Shown here piece by piece: positions 44,423 through 53,808 of a stretch of 55,158 bases of DNA (position 1 is its first letter; each line of letters opens with the position of its first letter). The stretch comes from Phytomonas francai. Its lineage: Eukaryota; Euglenozoa; Kinetoplastea; Trypanosomatida; Trypanosomatidae. The position numbers and the translations under genes were made by a program. Below the pieces are notes generated by a model. That model saw nothing but the letters and a program-made list of their open reading frames with translations, did no database searches and was not told where the DNA came from. The stretch covers positions 31,879-87,036 of the forward strand of contig MJCC01000028.1 of the NCBI GenBank assembly GCA_001766655.1, given 5' to 3'.

Positions 44423-47400
44423 TTACTTTTCTTCTTCTCGACCTACGTCATTGCATTCGGGAGGACACTTATTGCCTGCCGCTGCTTTCCCTAGCCGCTG
44501 GACGACCGCTTCGCCGAGGAGGGTGCCCTCAAGCACTAGGCACGTAATTCGGGGATTGCCCTTAACAAGCCTAGAGAAATGTGGTGTCGAGGGCAGGGTG
44601 ATCTTGGGGTTATTCCTCAGCGAGACTGACTCTACGGAAGGGTGAACCATCAGCGCGCCGCACAGGTTCACCGCGTCGACGTTGTCAAGCGACATATCGT
44701 CAAACACCACACGGCGCAGCTTGTGCAGGTACTCCAGCAACCCCAGCACCGCAACGAAGCCGTTATGCCCGACGTAGTTCGAGGTCAGGTCAATCTCCTG
44801 CACGCTGTCGGTAAACTGGGGGTCGATCGGGAGCTTCTTCAGAAGATGGCTGTTCGGGCGGCAGTGCTGGAGGTCGCAGCAGTGCGTGTAGACGTCGCGG
44901 AGAGATGGGCCGAGGTAAACCTCACCCTCGTCAATTGAGTTCTGCCCATCCACGTCAGACTTCTCCAGCGAAGAGCAAGCAGGGCGGGACTCCAGAGCTT
45001 GGCCCTCGTCGCTGGGTGGATTTAAGGGGGCATCCCCGATGTCGGTGTCAACCCCGTCACCTCCATCGTTCATAGGTGGGTGCAGAGCCTCGGAAGAGTT
45101 GTCGTCGTGGTTGGGCAACTCAGGGCCGCACTGGTGAGAGGACATCTCAACCCCATCCAAGCTCGACTGTGTGGCCACAGCGGTCTCAGCCTCTGTGGTG
45201 AGGTTCTCAAGCATCGACTTCTGACTTGCACTCTCGCATTTGGTCAATGCCACGGTGGAACCCTTCTCCATGCTAGACGCTTCCTGCTCCGACTCGTCGT
45301 TGTCGTGGTACTCGTCCTGGAGGCGAGGAATGCAGCTAACAGTAATAAAGGACTGACTGTGTAGGGAATCCAAAGTGGCAAGCTCGGTGTTGCCTTTGTA
45401 TTCCCCCACCGACGCGGCACGCTCTGTCGCGCAGAGGGGTTTTTCGAGTGATATGCCCGCATGCTGTGCGGTGGATGTGTTGGTCTCACGACCATAAAAG
45501 GCCGATGCCGCGCTATACATCTGAGTGGACATCGACATGAAGTACGCAATGCTCTTCTGAGAGCTGTCTCTTCCGTCCGAGAAACGAGGTGATTTCCTGT
45601 GCTGCGCGCCAGTTGTCCCGTCGTAGGGGATAGAAACGGTATCACAATCCGGATTGGACGGCAGCCTGACCACGCTAACTCGGGCGCTCAACCACGACCT
45701 ATCGTTGTGCGCGGCCCCCCCGCCTTTCGGCGCCCCACCCGTCCCGGGCATCAACGACGACCGGTGGACTGCAGCGGTCGCGGCCTCCGCGGCCTCATCC
45801 CCGCCCTCGCCCCCGCCCTCGCCCTCGCCCTCGGCCTGGCCCTCGGCCTCGCCCCGCACGCCGTCGGAGGGGTCGCCCATCTCAATCGCGGCGTCGTCCT
45901 TGGCCTTGTCGTGGCGCGTCGCCTCGCGCTCGCGCATGAGGCGCAGGTGCCACGCGAGCATCTTCGCCCCCTCCGGCGTCCCCGCCGCGTGGGCGTAGGC
46001 GGCCTCCACGTCCGCCTCGAGCAGCCGCACGTTCGGCGCGAGATCGCGGCTCACGACGACCTGGCGGGCGCTCTTCTGCTCGTAGTACCGCACCCCCATG
46101 AGGAGGTGCTGGAAGAGGTAGAGGTGCATGCCAAAGCCCCCGTTTCGGTGCTTCGCGAGGTAGAGCCCGGTCACGCCGTAGCTCCCTACCAGAACCGACA
46201 CCACCATCGCCTTCACCACGCACTGCATGGGCTCGTGGAAAAAGGTGAGGAGGTGGCTGCGGCCCGTCCGGCCCCCGATCTCCACCGTCGCCGGCGGCCC
46301 AATCAACGTGGCGTCCGGGAAGACATCCAGCAGCCGACGCATCTTCAGCTCGCTGAACTGGTCGGTCGAAAGCACGCTTGGGTAGTTCATCCGGGTGACA
46401 TCCTCGACGTCAAGGCACACCACCACGTCGTAGAGAACGTACCGCTGAAGACCGGTCAGCTCCTCGAGCGCGGGGTCCTCGAGAAGCCGCTCGCGAAGAT
46501 GCAGCTCGAGGGTCATGCAGGCAATGGAACCTACGGCCACAGTTTTCGCGGGCGAGAAATCCGGCCGCAGGGTCATCGGGTACATCGGAAAGTAGAAAGA
46601 TACGGCGGCATCACGATCGTCGTACAACAGCTCCCCGAAGAGCTCCTGCTGCTCTGCCAAAAGCACAGACGGAATTTCGTGGTAGGTTACGTCCACGTTC
46701 AGCCGCAGCCGCGCCTTGTTTGTGTAGTAGGGCAAGAACAGGGTCGTGAGGTAGCCGCATAACTCTTCCTCATCGGCGCACCGGACAACAAAGAAGTATC
46801 CGATCTGATTCACCACCGTCCCGATGCCGTAGGCGACATCATTGGTTAGCTCCGATTTATTGCTCAAGCCAAAGCGAAAGTGAAAGCAAGGGTGTACACC
46901 GCCAAGGCGGTAGGGACAGGCTAGTTTGCTTCCCACCCGCAGTTGCCGTAGGTTCGTATCCCCGTCAACCGAGCAAACCTGCATCTTTGCCAAGACGAAC
47001 TTCACACAACGGAGACAAAAATCATAAAGGGATGGAAACTGCGGCACAATGGGTGCGTAATAGGCCTCCACGTACTTCGCCTTCTCTACCCAGCATTCGT
47101 CGAGCACGCTTCCGCCCTCAACGCTATTGCCTACCCCCTCCCGCGACGTGAAGGTCCGCTCCACGATGTCGAGCTGCTTGCCAGGGGTATTACCGGAGGC
47201 GCCTACCTTCTCCAACCCCTCGCCGTCATCTATGGTCTCGCTGCCGAAATTCACCGGCTGACTTGACGTTTTGCTGCGGGTGTGGTACCTTGGTCTGCCA
47301 TGCACAACCGCGGAGAGGTCCGTGTACTGTAGGAATGGGATAAGAGGACTGTGCGTCACGTCAGGGTCCATCTCCCCGAGCAGCTTCTGTATTTCAAAAG

Positions 47401-47740
47401 GGTCTATGAAGGTCGGCTCCCACTGCGGAACCCACTGCACCTGCAGACGCGCCGCCTTGTGCACGAACGAGAGCGAAAAGTTCCACTCCCGCCGCATGCC
47501 CCCCGTCGCGACCGCGTTATCATTGGAGGTCGCGCAAGGGCTCGTGGCAAGGTCACCGGCGCCGGTTTTCAACGCGTCCTTGTCGAGAGTGGTGATGATG
47601 GCCGCGGTCTCGCGGGAAACCCCAGCGGCCTCTTGCAAGAGAACACCGCCGGCGTTGGAGTCCTTGCTCGTTGAGCGGCGGGACTCATGCGAGGATATCA
47701 GGGAGCCGCGCTGCGCACTTGGTACGGCTTTGGACATCAT
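44423..47740 (-). CDS. Leucine-rich-repeat protein, function unknown
   Basis: The ATG at 47740 is chosen; the open frame continues upstream only through a CA repeat with a TTG and no ATG, giving 1,105 residues. The C-terminal part (about 970-1095) has ribonuclease-inhibitor-type repeats such as VQEIDLTSNYVGHNGFVAVL, VESVSLRNNPKITLP and ITCLVLEGTLLGEAVVQRL. The N-terminal half is ordered, with many aromatic and hydrophobic residues and no known motif. A Gly/Glu repeat (about 645-670) and a Ser/Thr/Glu-rich acidic linker (about 700-950) separate the halves. There is no signal peptide or convincing membrane helix. This looks like a conserved trypanosomatid hypothetical protein; the LRR region probably binds a protein partner. 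I do not assign a process. Confidence 0.75.
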   Translation of the reverse strand: MMSKAVPSAQRGSLISSHESRRSTSKDSNAGGVLLQEAAGVSRETAAIITTLDKDALKTGAGDLATSPCATSNDNAVATGGMRREWNFSLSFVHKAARLQVQWVPQWEPTFIDPFEIQKLLGEMDPDVTHSPLIPFLQYTDLSAVVHGRPRYHTRSKTSSQPVNFGSETIDDGEGLEKVGASGNTPGKQLDIVERTFTSREGVGNSVEGGSVLDECWVEKAKYVEAYYAPIVPQFPSLYDFCLRCVKFVLAKMQVCSVDGDTNLRQLRVGSKLACPYRLGGVHPCFHFRFGLSNKSELTNDVAYGIGTVVNQIGYFFVVRCADEEELCGYLTTLFLPYYTNKARLRLNVDVTYHEIPSVLLAEQQELFGELLYDDRDAAVSFYFPMYPMTLRPDFSPAKTVAVGSIACMTLELHLRERLLEDPALEELTGLQRYVLYDVVVCLDVEDVTRMNYPSVLSTDQFSELKMRRLLDVFPDATLIGPPATVEIGGRTGRSHLLTFFHEPMQCVVKAMVVSVLVGSYGVTGLYLAKHRNGGFGMHLYLFQHLLMGVRYYEQKSARQVVVSRDLAPNVRLLEADVEAAYAHAAGTPEGAKMLAWHLRLMREREATRHDKAKDDAAIEMGDPSDGVRGEAEGQAEGEGEGGGEGGDEAAEAATAAVHRSSLMPGTGGAPKGGGAAHNDRSWLSARVSVVRLPSNPDCDTVSIPYDGTTGAQHRKSPRFSDGRDSSQKSIAYFMSMSTQMYSAASAFYGRETNTSTAQHAGISLEKPLCATERAASVGEYKGNTELATLDSLHSQSFITVSCIPRLQDEYHDNDESEQEASSMEKGSTVALTKCESASQKSMLENLTTEAETAVATQSSLDGVEMSSHQCGPELPNHDDNSSEALHPPMNDGGDGVDTDIGDAPLNPPSDEGQALESRPACSSLEKSDVDGQNSIDEGEVYLGPSLRDVYTHCCDLQHCRPNSHLLKKLPIDPQFTDSVQEIDLTSNYVGHNGFVAVLGLLEYLHKLRRVVFDDMSLDNVDAVNLCGALMVHPSVESVSLRNNPKITLPSTPHFSRLVKGNPRITCLVLEGTLLGEAVVQRLGKAAAGNKCPPECNDVGREEEK

Positions 47741-48385
47741 TTTCCTCCACCGCGAAGGGGATGAACTCACACACACACACACACACACACGCAAGACTTG
47801 CCGTTAAGTTCGAAAGGAAATTTTTCTCTCTCTGTTATTTTTAGGACTTTGTAGTCCGTTAGTGTGTATGGACGTTAGTCGGACCACTACACCTTATCAC
47901 AACTATTTTTGAGATATTTCCCTCTTTTTGCTCCTTTCAAATACTTAGGAAGGCGAGTGAAGAGGGAACAGGGTAATGTAACGCTAAATGAAGACAAAAT
48001 ACAACGCACGAATCGATAAACAAAAAGTCTTGAAAGGGACCTTAAGGTCTAGACAATTTTGCGCGTCGTTTTTTGGTGGGAATAAACACAGTACCCTTTC
48101 TCAGTGTCTGGAACAGACGCATGTATTGTTCAAAGCGAAACGCATGATTGTAAAGAAAAGAATTTGTTGCAATAGCTCATCAACTGAGACACGTTTGGTC
48201 TTGTTTTGATAAATATGGGAAAAAATGCGCTACTGTAGAAAAAATGAAAAGAGATAACACGTGATTTCTCACCCCAAACTAAGGTTTACTTTACCCCACG
48301 CCTTGAGACCTAAGGAAGAAACCACACGGGATAAGCACAATAGTGCATTTTGTCGGTAATTAAATCGCTTCTATATATTCAGATA

Positions 48386-48424
<39 letters not shown>

Positions 48425-48581
48425 CAATATGTACCCCTTCATAAAAAAGGCAAGTCCCATCATAGCCTCATCAGCACAGTCGGCCTTTACAGCTTGATGT
48501 CGTCACCTCCTCTTGTCTTGCCATTAAACGACGGTTTGCCGTGCTCTAGCGGCAAAGCCCCCGCTCCTTCTGTTTTTCCTT
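47741..48581. other. Intergenic region between the GPHR-like gene and the LRR gene
   Basis: AT-rich 841 bases with a CA repeat (about 47768-47790) just upstream of the LRR gene ATG, a transcript-strand pyrimidine stretch near 47813-47825 followed by CAAG, and a TA array (about 48389-48422) close to the GPHR stop. No gene seen. Confidence 0.5.
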
Positions 48582-50357
48582 CTAGCCGTGAGCTATAGAG
48601 ACGGTGGTGGTGGCGGGATCCCCAAGCACGTAACGTCGTACAAAAAATGTCAGGGTGAAGCCTAGGACAAAGCACCAATCGTTCAGCTGCTGGTAGAAGT
48701 GGATCGACACGGGGGCCAGGGCGAACGGCAGCCCATTCCAGCCCTCCGCGAGGGAACTTCCAGAGTCTGTGGCCGCGGATAAAGCGGTTCGCGCGGACGA
48801 CTGCTGTAGGAGAACGAACTGCCCGATGAAGTAGACCCCCATCATCCCGGAAAACACCACCGCGGTGGTATCTGCCGTAATTGTCTGGAACGCCATCGTT
48901 AACTGAAACACAATGAGAAGCAGCCCGCGCACCGAGGAGAGAATCATCCATAGATTGACGACCAGCGCGGGGAGTTCGAGGATTCGTGAGTTGAACCCCG
49001 ATGTGGGGAAGGCCTCGCGGTCGCCGCCTCGGGTGTAAAAATGATGCAGAGATGGTAGGATGCAGAGCCATCGCAGGAGCCCCCCCGCACGCGTGTCCGG
49101 ATCCTGCACGGCGAAGGTAGAGCATGCGATGTTGATCACCGTCCAGATTAGCTTGGTTGTCGCGTACAACCCCAAGGCAATGCTACCCAACCTCCAGAAT
49201 CGACCAGACCCCAACGAGCTGCGCGCCGTCGCCTGCAAGATGTTGTCCACAGCCGCCGCGCTGAGGAAAAGAAAGAGTGAGTGCTTGTGAAATCCGGTGA
49301 TCACACCACGAAGATCGCCCGAATCCTCGACGATACGCGGCTGGTGTGGTGTGCGCGAAGCCGTGGTGGGGCCGCCGTCAACGCGTTCGCGGGCCCACAC
49401 GAAGAGGCCCAAGAAGCCCGTAGGGGGGGCCCGCCGCGCGTCGGCCCCGCCCCCCCCCTGCGATCGCCCGAGAGGGGGCAGTTCGGTCTGCCGCGCCGCG
49501 TGCTCGACCTGCGCGAGGCGGCGCCGTTTCGAGGCGCAGAGCCCGAGGGTATGCCGCTGCCGCCGCGCCAGGGCATCGCGCGCGTCGAGCAGCTGCTCGC
49601 CCTTGTCGGCGTAGTAGACGTGGGTGAGGAGGAGGTCGTAGGGGGTCGAGAAGGCCGCGTAGCCCCCCATCAGCCCGACGACGGCCACCCCCAGCGTCGC
49701 GAGCGGGAAGGCCGCCCGGCCACCACCGGCGGCGATCGCGCGGGGGGTCGTCGTCAAGAGAATCCTCAGCCCGCGCAGGGCGACGGCGCCCGCCCAGCCC
49801 CCGTACCCCAGCGCGTGGTAGCCCCGCGCGAGAACCCCGCCGCGGTAGCGGACCACCGCGAGGGTCAAAAAAAAAAAAAAAAACCCGCACAGGACTCGCC
49901 GCGAGGGCCACCGCCGGCCCCCCCCGCTCGCGCGCCATTGGTCCTGCCGGCGGCGGCGCCGGCGCGCGCAGGCCTGGCGAAGAGGGAGGTAAAGCAGCAC
50001 CAATGGCGTGCTCAAAAGATGCACGAGCAAACACGAAAAAAGACAGGTGAAGCGCGCGTTGTGGGGCTGGTCGGGCCCGACCCCGCCGTGGCGTAGCCCT
50101 TCGGTGCGCAAAGTGGCCCCGGTGATCACCGCCGACGTGGTAGACAGCGGTGTCGAGAGACGCGTGCTATCCGGGAGGGTATTCCCTAAAAAGATCGAAA
50201 AAAGACCCATTGACAACGCAAATATCGACGCGAACTCAAAGCGAGCAACGGAGTCCTCGACCACCTGCACCATCACGAGTCTCATAAAGAGGGAGCCGAT
50301 GTAGTACAATAGGGCGTACATCACGACGCCTATGATCGTTGTCAATATCCACGACAT
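48582..50357 (-). CDS. Golgi pH regulator (GPHR/GPR89)-like multi-pass membrane protein
   Basis: The 591-residue protein starts at the ATG at 50357. Two conserved family regions are visible: GYAAFSTPYDLLLTHVYYAD at about residue 225, equivalent to GFGAVNCPYTYM in GPR89, and the C-terminal SVRGLLLIVFQLTMAF plus SGMMGVYFIGQFVLLQ (about 470-520). About nine hydrophobic segments span the protein, including the first 30 residues and one containing five consecutive Phe. GPHR proteins are Golgi/ER anion channels needed for luminal acidification. The usual length is about 455; the extra residues are Arg/Gly/Pro-rich loops (about 130-150 and 270-335) whose GC-rich DNA is unlike the conserved parts. 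Topology and Golgi location are inferred. The five-Phe run is coded by T17 and could hide an indel, although the frame continues correctly. Confidence 0.82.
   Translation of the reverse strand: MSWILTTIIGVVMYALLYYIGSLFMRLVMVQVVEDSVARFEFASIFALSMGLFSIFLGNTLPDSTRLSTPLSTTSAVITGATLRTEGLRHGGVGPDQPHNARFTCLFSCLLVHLLSTPLVLLYLPLRQACARRRRRRQDQWRASGGGRRWPSRRVLCGFFFFFLTLAVVRYRGGVLARGYHALGYGGWAGAVALRGLRILLTTTPRAIAAGGGRAAFPLATLGVAVVGLMGGYAAFSTPYDLLLTHVYYADKGEQLLDARDALARRQRHTLGLCASKRRRLAQVEHAARQTELPPLGRSQGGGGADARRAPPTGFLGLFVWARERVDGGPTTASRTPHQPRIVEDSGDLRGVITGFHKHSLFLFLSAAAVDNILQATARSSLGSGRFWRLGSIALGLYATTKLIWTVINIACSTFAVQDPDTRAGGLLRWLCILPSLHHFYTRGGDREAFPTSGFNSRILELPALVVNLWMILSSVRGLLLIVFQLTMAFQTITADTTAVVFSGMMGVYFIGQFVLLQQSSARTALSAATDSGSSLAEGWNGLPFALAPVSIHFYQQLNDWCFVLGFTLTFFVRRYVLGDPATTTVSIAHG
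49867..49883 (-). repeat. T17 homopolymer (coding strand) within the GPHR-like gene
   Basis: Seventeen A on the plus strand encode Phe-Phe-Phe-Phe-Phe-Leu in a predicted membrane helix. A long homopolymer in coding DNA is prone to slippage and to sequencing error. Confidence 0.9.
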
Positions 50358-50887
50358 TGTCCTTTTTCCTCACCATGCGTGCCGAAAATTCTTAGGAAGA
50401 AGAAGGAAATAAAAGGAAAATTCATACGTTGAAAGCTGATTCGAGGTGTATTAATCCGATGTCCTATAGCAGACTGTCGTTTTTGATAATACTTAATAGT
50501 TTGTTCCACAGGACAGGCAACTCTTGAAACAGTGATAGATTCACCTATTAGAGAAATTAACCGTAATCCCCCCCCCCCACACACACACACATACACACAC
50601 ACATACACGCGCGCAAAAAAAGGGTGGGGTGAGAAATGGCACGACAGTTTACCTTCATTTCGGTTTTTATCCACCCCCCTCCTTGTCGCCCTGCCGCTCG
50701 CAAGCCCTTGAAAGAAAACAACACTGTACATAACTATTCATTTACGCGTATATATATATATATATATCGTAAAAAGGAAGTGTTCTCTAATAAACAACTC
50801 CATGTGAAGATATCACAGGTCTCGACATTGGATGACGAATTGATCCTTCGGGAAAACGACCCCTCTCGCCCTCGCTCGCGCCCACGA
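50358..50887. other. Intergenic region between the NUDIX gene and the GPHR-like gene
   Basis: 530 bases with C11 (50568-50578) running into a CA repeat (50579-50605) and a TA array (about 50749-50767). Contains the GPHR splice acceptor listed separately. No gene seen. Confidence 0.5.
50391..50420 (-). promoter_or_regulatory. Spliced-leader acceptor candidate for the GPHR-like gene
   Basis: On the minus strand a pyrimidine-rich tract with CTTCTTCTTCC (50420-50395) is followed by TAAG, with the AG at 50392-50391. It predicts a 33-base 5' UTR. Confidence 0.6.
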
Positions 50888-52183
50888 CTATTCCCCGGTG
50901 TTCTCGGAAGTGGACGGGGTCGAGCGACGAAGCCGGTGCTCCCGAACGACACTGTAGGGCGCGTTTTCCTCGTAATACCGCCGCCGCCGCGCATCGGTAT
51001 GGTAGGGATCCTCCTGCATCCCGGTAGCGACCCGAAACGATTCAAAGACGGCGTAAATGCCGGCCGCCAGGGCGTACATGAGGAGGAGAATCGAGATCGC
51101 ATCGACCGTAAACCACGCGAGGTGCCGCCCCGTCGGATGGTCGGGCACCGCGTCGAGAAATGGCAGCGTCGCGGCCCCGATGATCGCGCGCCGGCGACGC
51201 GCGCGGCTCGCACTTCGGTAGTCTCGCAGGGCCCCCCCCTCGAGGGCCCTTCGGCGCCAAACCAGCAGGGGGTGGAATCGAACCCAGGCCCGAACGCGGT
51301 AGCAAAGGTAGACGGCCTCGTAGTAGCCGTGGAAGGCGTCGATGACGAGGTGCTGGAGGAGGGGGGAGGGCGTCGTCGCGTGGGTCGAAAAGAGCGGCCA
51401 GTCCAGCCCCGGGCGGTCGTCGAGGGCGACGAGGTCGCCCAAGGCGCGCAGGGTGAGGCCCCACACGCACGTCGAGGGCCCGCGCCCCCCCGCCGCGCCC
51501 GGGCCGGGGATCGCGGCGATGCTCGGGAAGGCGATCGCCGCGGAGGCCGGCAAAAGCGCGCCGCCGCGCAGGAGGGCGCCGAGGGGGCGGACCACCCCCC
51601 CCCCCCGCACCGAGGCCGGACGGAGCCGCTGGAGGGGGAGCCACGCGACGCCGCGCACGCGGTGCCGATCCGCCCGCGCCGACGGCGTCAGCTCCCCGAC
51701 GTGGAGGAAAACGAAGCGCGCCTGCACGCCGCCCCCGGGCTCCCACGCATCGCGCATCCGCCCGAGCCGGAGGAAGTGCGGCGCGTCGAGTTGGAGCCCG
51801 AGGAGCTCGCCGGCCTCGCGCAGGGCCGTCTGGGCGTCGTCGGCGTCGTCGGGGTCGCGGGGCCCGCCCGGGAGGACGAGCGGGCCGCCCCACCCCCCCC
51901 CCACGACGTCCCGCCCCTCGACGAGAAGCAGGCGAAGCGACGAGGCCGCCGCCGCGTCGACGTGCCCGGCGAGGAATCGAACGAGGTCCTGGGGGCGCTC
52001 CGCGAGGCCGCGCATCGCCCGGCCGGCGAGCAGGCGCGCGAGCGTCTTTTGATCGCGATCGCCGAAGCGCAGCACCATCGCGACGGCCGCGCGGCGCGGG
52101 CCCGGGACGTAGACGCCCAGGCGCCGCTCCGATAACGCCGCGACGACGCGGCAAAGAAACTGGACATCCACCGCCGGGAGCAT
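50888..52183 (-). CDS. NUDIX hydrolase (CoA-diphosphatase-like) with C-terminal membrane segment
   Basis: The 431-residue protein starts at the ATG at 52183. Residues 104-130 form a Nudix box of the type seen in coenzyme A diphosphatases NUDT7/NUDT8: LPGGPRDPDDADDAQTALRE, then AGELLGL. Active members cut CoA to 3',5'-ADP and phosphopantetheine. In the REUXEEXGU core the second Glu of the EE pair is Leu127, so one metal ligand appears lost; activity is uncertain. The C-terminal third is an addition: an Arg-rich segment, then a hydrophobic helix (about 358-385, FTVDAISILLLMYALAAGIY), then a basic polar tail. This suggests membrane anchoring with the catalytic domain in the cytosol or an organelle lumen. 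The gene is very GC-rich, more than its neighbours. Confidence 0.75.
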   Translation of the reverse strand: MLPAVDVQFLCRVVAALSERRLGVYVPGPRRAAVAMVLRFGDRDQKTLARLLAGRAMRGLAERPQDLVRFLAGHVDAAAASSLRLLLVEGRDVVGGGWGGPLVLPGGPRDPDDADDAQTALREAGELLGLQLDAPHFLRLGRMRDAWEPGGGVQARFVFLHVGELTPSARADRHRVRGVAWLPLQRLRPASVRGGGVVRPLGALLRGGALLPASAAIAFPSIAAIPGPGAAGGRGPSTCVWGLTLRALGDLVALDDRPGLDWPLFSTHATTPSPLLQHLVIDAFHGYYEAVYLCYRVRAWVRFHPLLVWRRRALEGGALRDYRSASRARRRRAIIGAATLPFLDAVPDHPTGRHLAWFTVDAISILLLMYALAAGIYAVFESFRVATGMQEDPYHTDARRRRYYEENAPYSVVREHRLRRSTPSTSENTGE

Positions 52184-53488
52184 GTCAGACGCACATGAAA
52201 ACGGATGCGTCGCTCAAGGCCCAATAAACGCCGGTATCGAAATCGATAGGAAACGAAAAAGCGAAAAAGCAAAGAATGCGTTTGGGAGCGATGCCCACAG
52301 AATGGGAGTTCGACTGCCCACTCGTGCACGCACCCACACCAGAAACCAACAACCAGTGCCACTACTTTCGGTAATACAAAACTCCCAAGAAGTGTGAGCG
52401 GCCAAAGTGCTCTCCAACCCGTTCACACCGATGCACTCACAGTTGGAGGAAAATCGAATTAACGTAAATGTGCATCCATGCACAAAATGGACTAAAAGAC
52501 GGATATAAAATCAGGCGTGGGTCAAATGGAGAGATGTCATAAAGGGCAATAAACATGATGGAATGCACTCTGGCAAGCCATTTGACACATGCGCACATGC
52601 ACTTTGCAGGCTTGCACCAATGATGGAGAATATCTACCACAGTGACTTTGTTAAAAAGGGGAAGTTATACCCATTTATATCATACTCACGCACACTCCAC
52701 CTTTCCTGATATCATTACAAAGATTTATATTTATAAACAAAAGATAAACCATGTAAACATTCAGTTCGAACACTGAAACTTAAAATGACATTAAGCGAAA
52801 GCTGCAAAGAGTGAATTCCGTCAAAAGGGACTCAACCCCATTCGTGCCTCCTCGAAGTCTGTATCATAGCTCCACATCTTGCTCGAATTATTATGGCATC
52901 TAGTGAAATCGTATTCATCTCTCCACATGTTATATTTAGTATATTTATCATCACACCACAGTCACATCAAGGAGTACATACTATTATTCAAATTCCTCTC
53001 ATGTTTTTGCATCTGGAAATGTTAGGTAAGGTTCTTCCGTCGGTATCAAGAGGGAAGGACTATCTTTGGAGTAACAAAAGAACCAAAACCTTGTGTAGCA
53101 TACTTCAAACACAAAAAAAAAAAAAAAATTGTACGTAACTGAAGAAGGCATCTCTCTTTTAGGAGCTTAGTGCCTCTCTCCTCCGTCCTACATGAGGAGA
53201 AAGACGCTAAACAATCTACTCGATCGCAAACATGAGCAACACATGAATTCACACTCACAAATCATTAACCTAAATATGGCTAGCCATATAGTTTAGCATG
53301 TTTATTTGTGAAAAATACGCCTCACTTTATTTGACCTATTTTAATATCTCAAGTAACCAAAAGTATCACACCATCTCATAAAGGAAGAAGGGGGAGCTGT
53401 GCCCCACCTCCACCCCATCCTCCCCTTTCAAAAGGTCTCCGAAGAAAACTAGAAGATAATCATTGAGTTATACTTTTTAAAACACCCG
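52184..53488. other. Intergenic region between the helicase and the NUDIX gene
   Basis: AT-rich 1.3 kb with A15 near 53113-53128. Short frames here have no coding character. Nothing identifiable. Confidence 0.5.
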
Positions 53489-53808
53489 TCAATACGGGCT
53501 AAAGCTTTGATGTGGGGGTGGGAACCCGGCCCCGGCACCACGGCCCCCGTGGGCCATCAGCGGCTGTCCGTACGGCGCCGCGTAGCCCTGGCGAAAGGCG
53601 CCCGCGCGGCCGCGAAAGCCGCGGCCGCGAAAACCCCGGCCCCGCCCGCCGCCGCTCGAGCCCCCCGACGTCAACGGGAAGAGCCCCGGCGGCACCGCGC
53701 ACTGCGCGCGCGCGAGGACGTCGATGAGGTCGCGAATCGTCTTGCTCGGATCCTCGCGGCAGACAAACGTGTACGCATCTCCGGTCTTTCCAGCTCTACC
53801 AGTACGGC
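53489..53808 (-). CDS. DEAD-box RNA helicase, last exon (DBP2-type, RGG tail)
   Basis: This is a 3' exon, not a full gene. Reading from 53808, two bases complete a Gly codon, followed by RTGRAGKTGDAYTFVCRED, which is the end of helicase motif VI (HRIGRTGRAGKTG) and the strand after it. The exon continues through SKTIRDLIDVLARA to an RGG/GFRGRGFRGRAG tail and stops at 53489, about 105 complete codons. No helicase sequence precedes it; the frame upstream runs into AT-rich DNA with stops. The base just before the exon is AG (53810-53809) and the exon begins in phase 1 inside the invariant Gly codon, so a splice junction is the simplest reading. Trypanosomatids have one DEAD-box helicase gene with a cis-intron (DBP2B); identity with that gene is inferred. 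DBP2-type helicases remodel RNA in the nucleus. Confidence 0.8.

Noticed and set aside
47741..47794. Upstream extension of the LRR protein through a CA repeat
   Set aside because: The extension begins with TTG, has no ATG, and only encodes alternating Val and Cys from the repeat.
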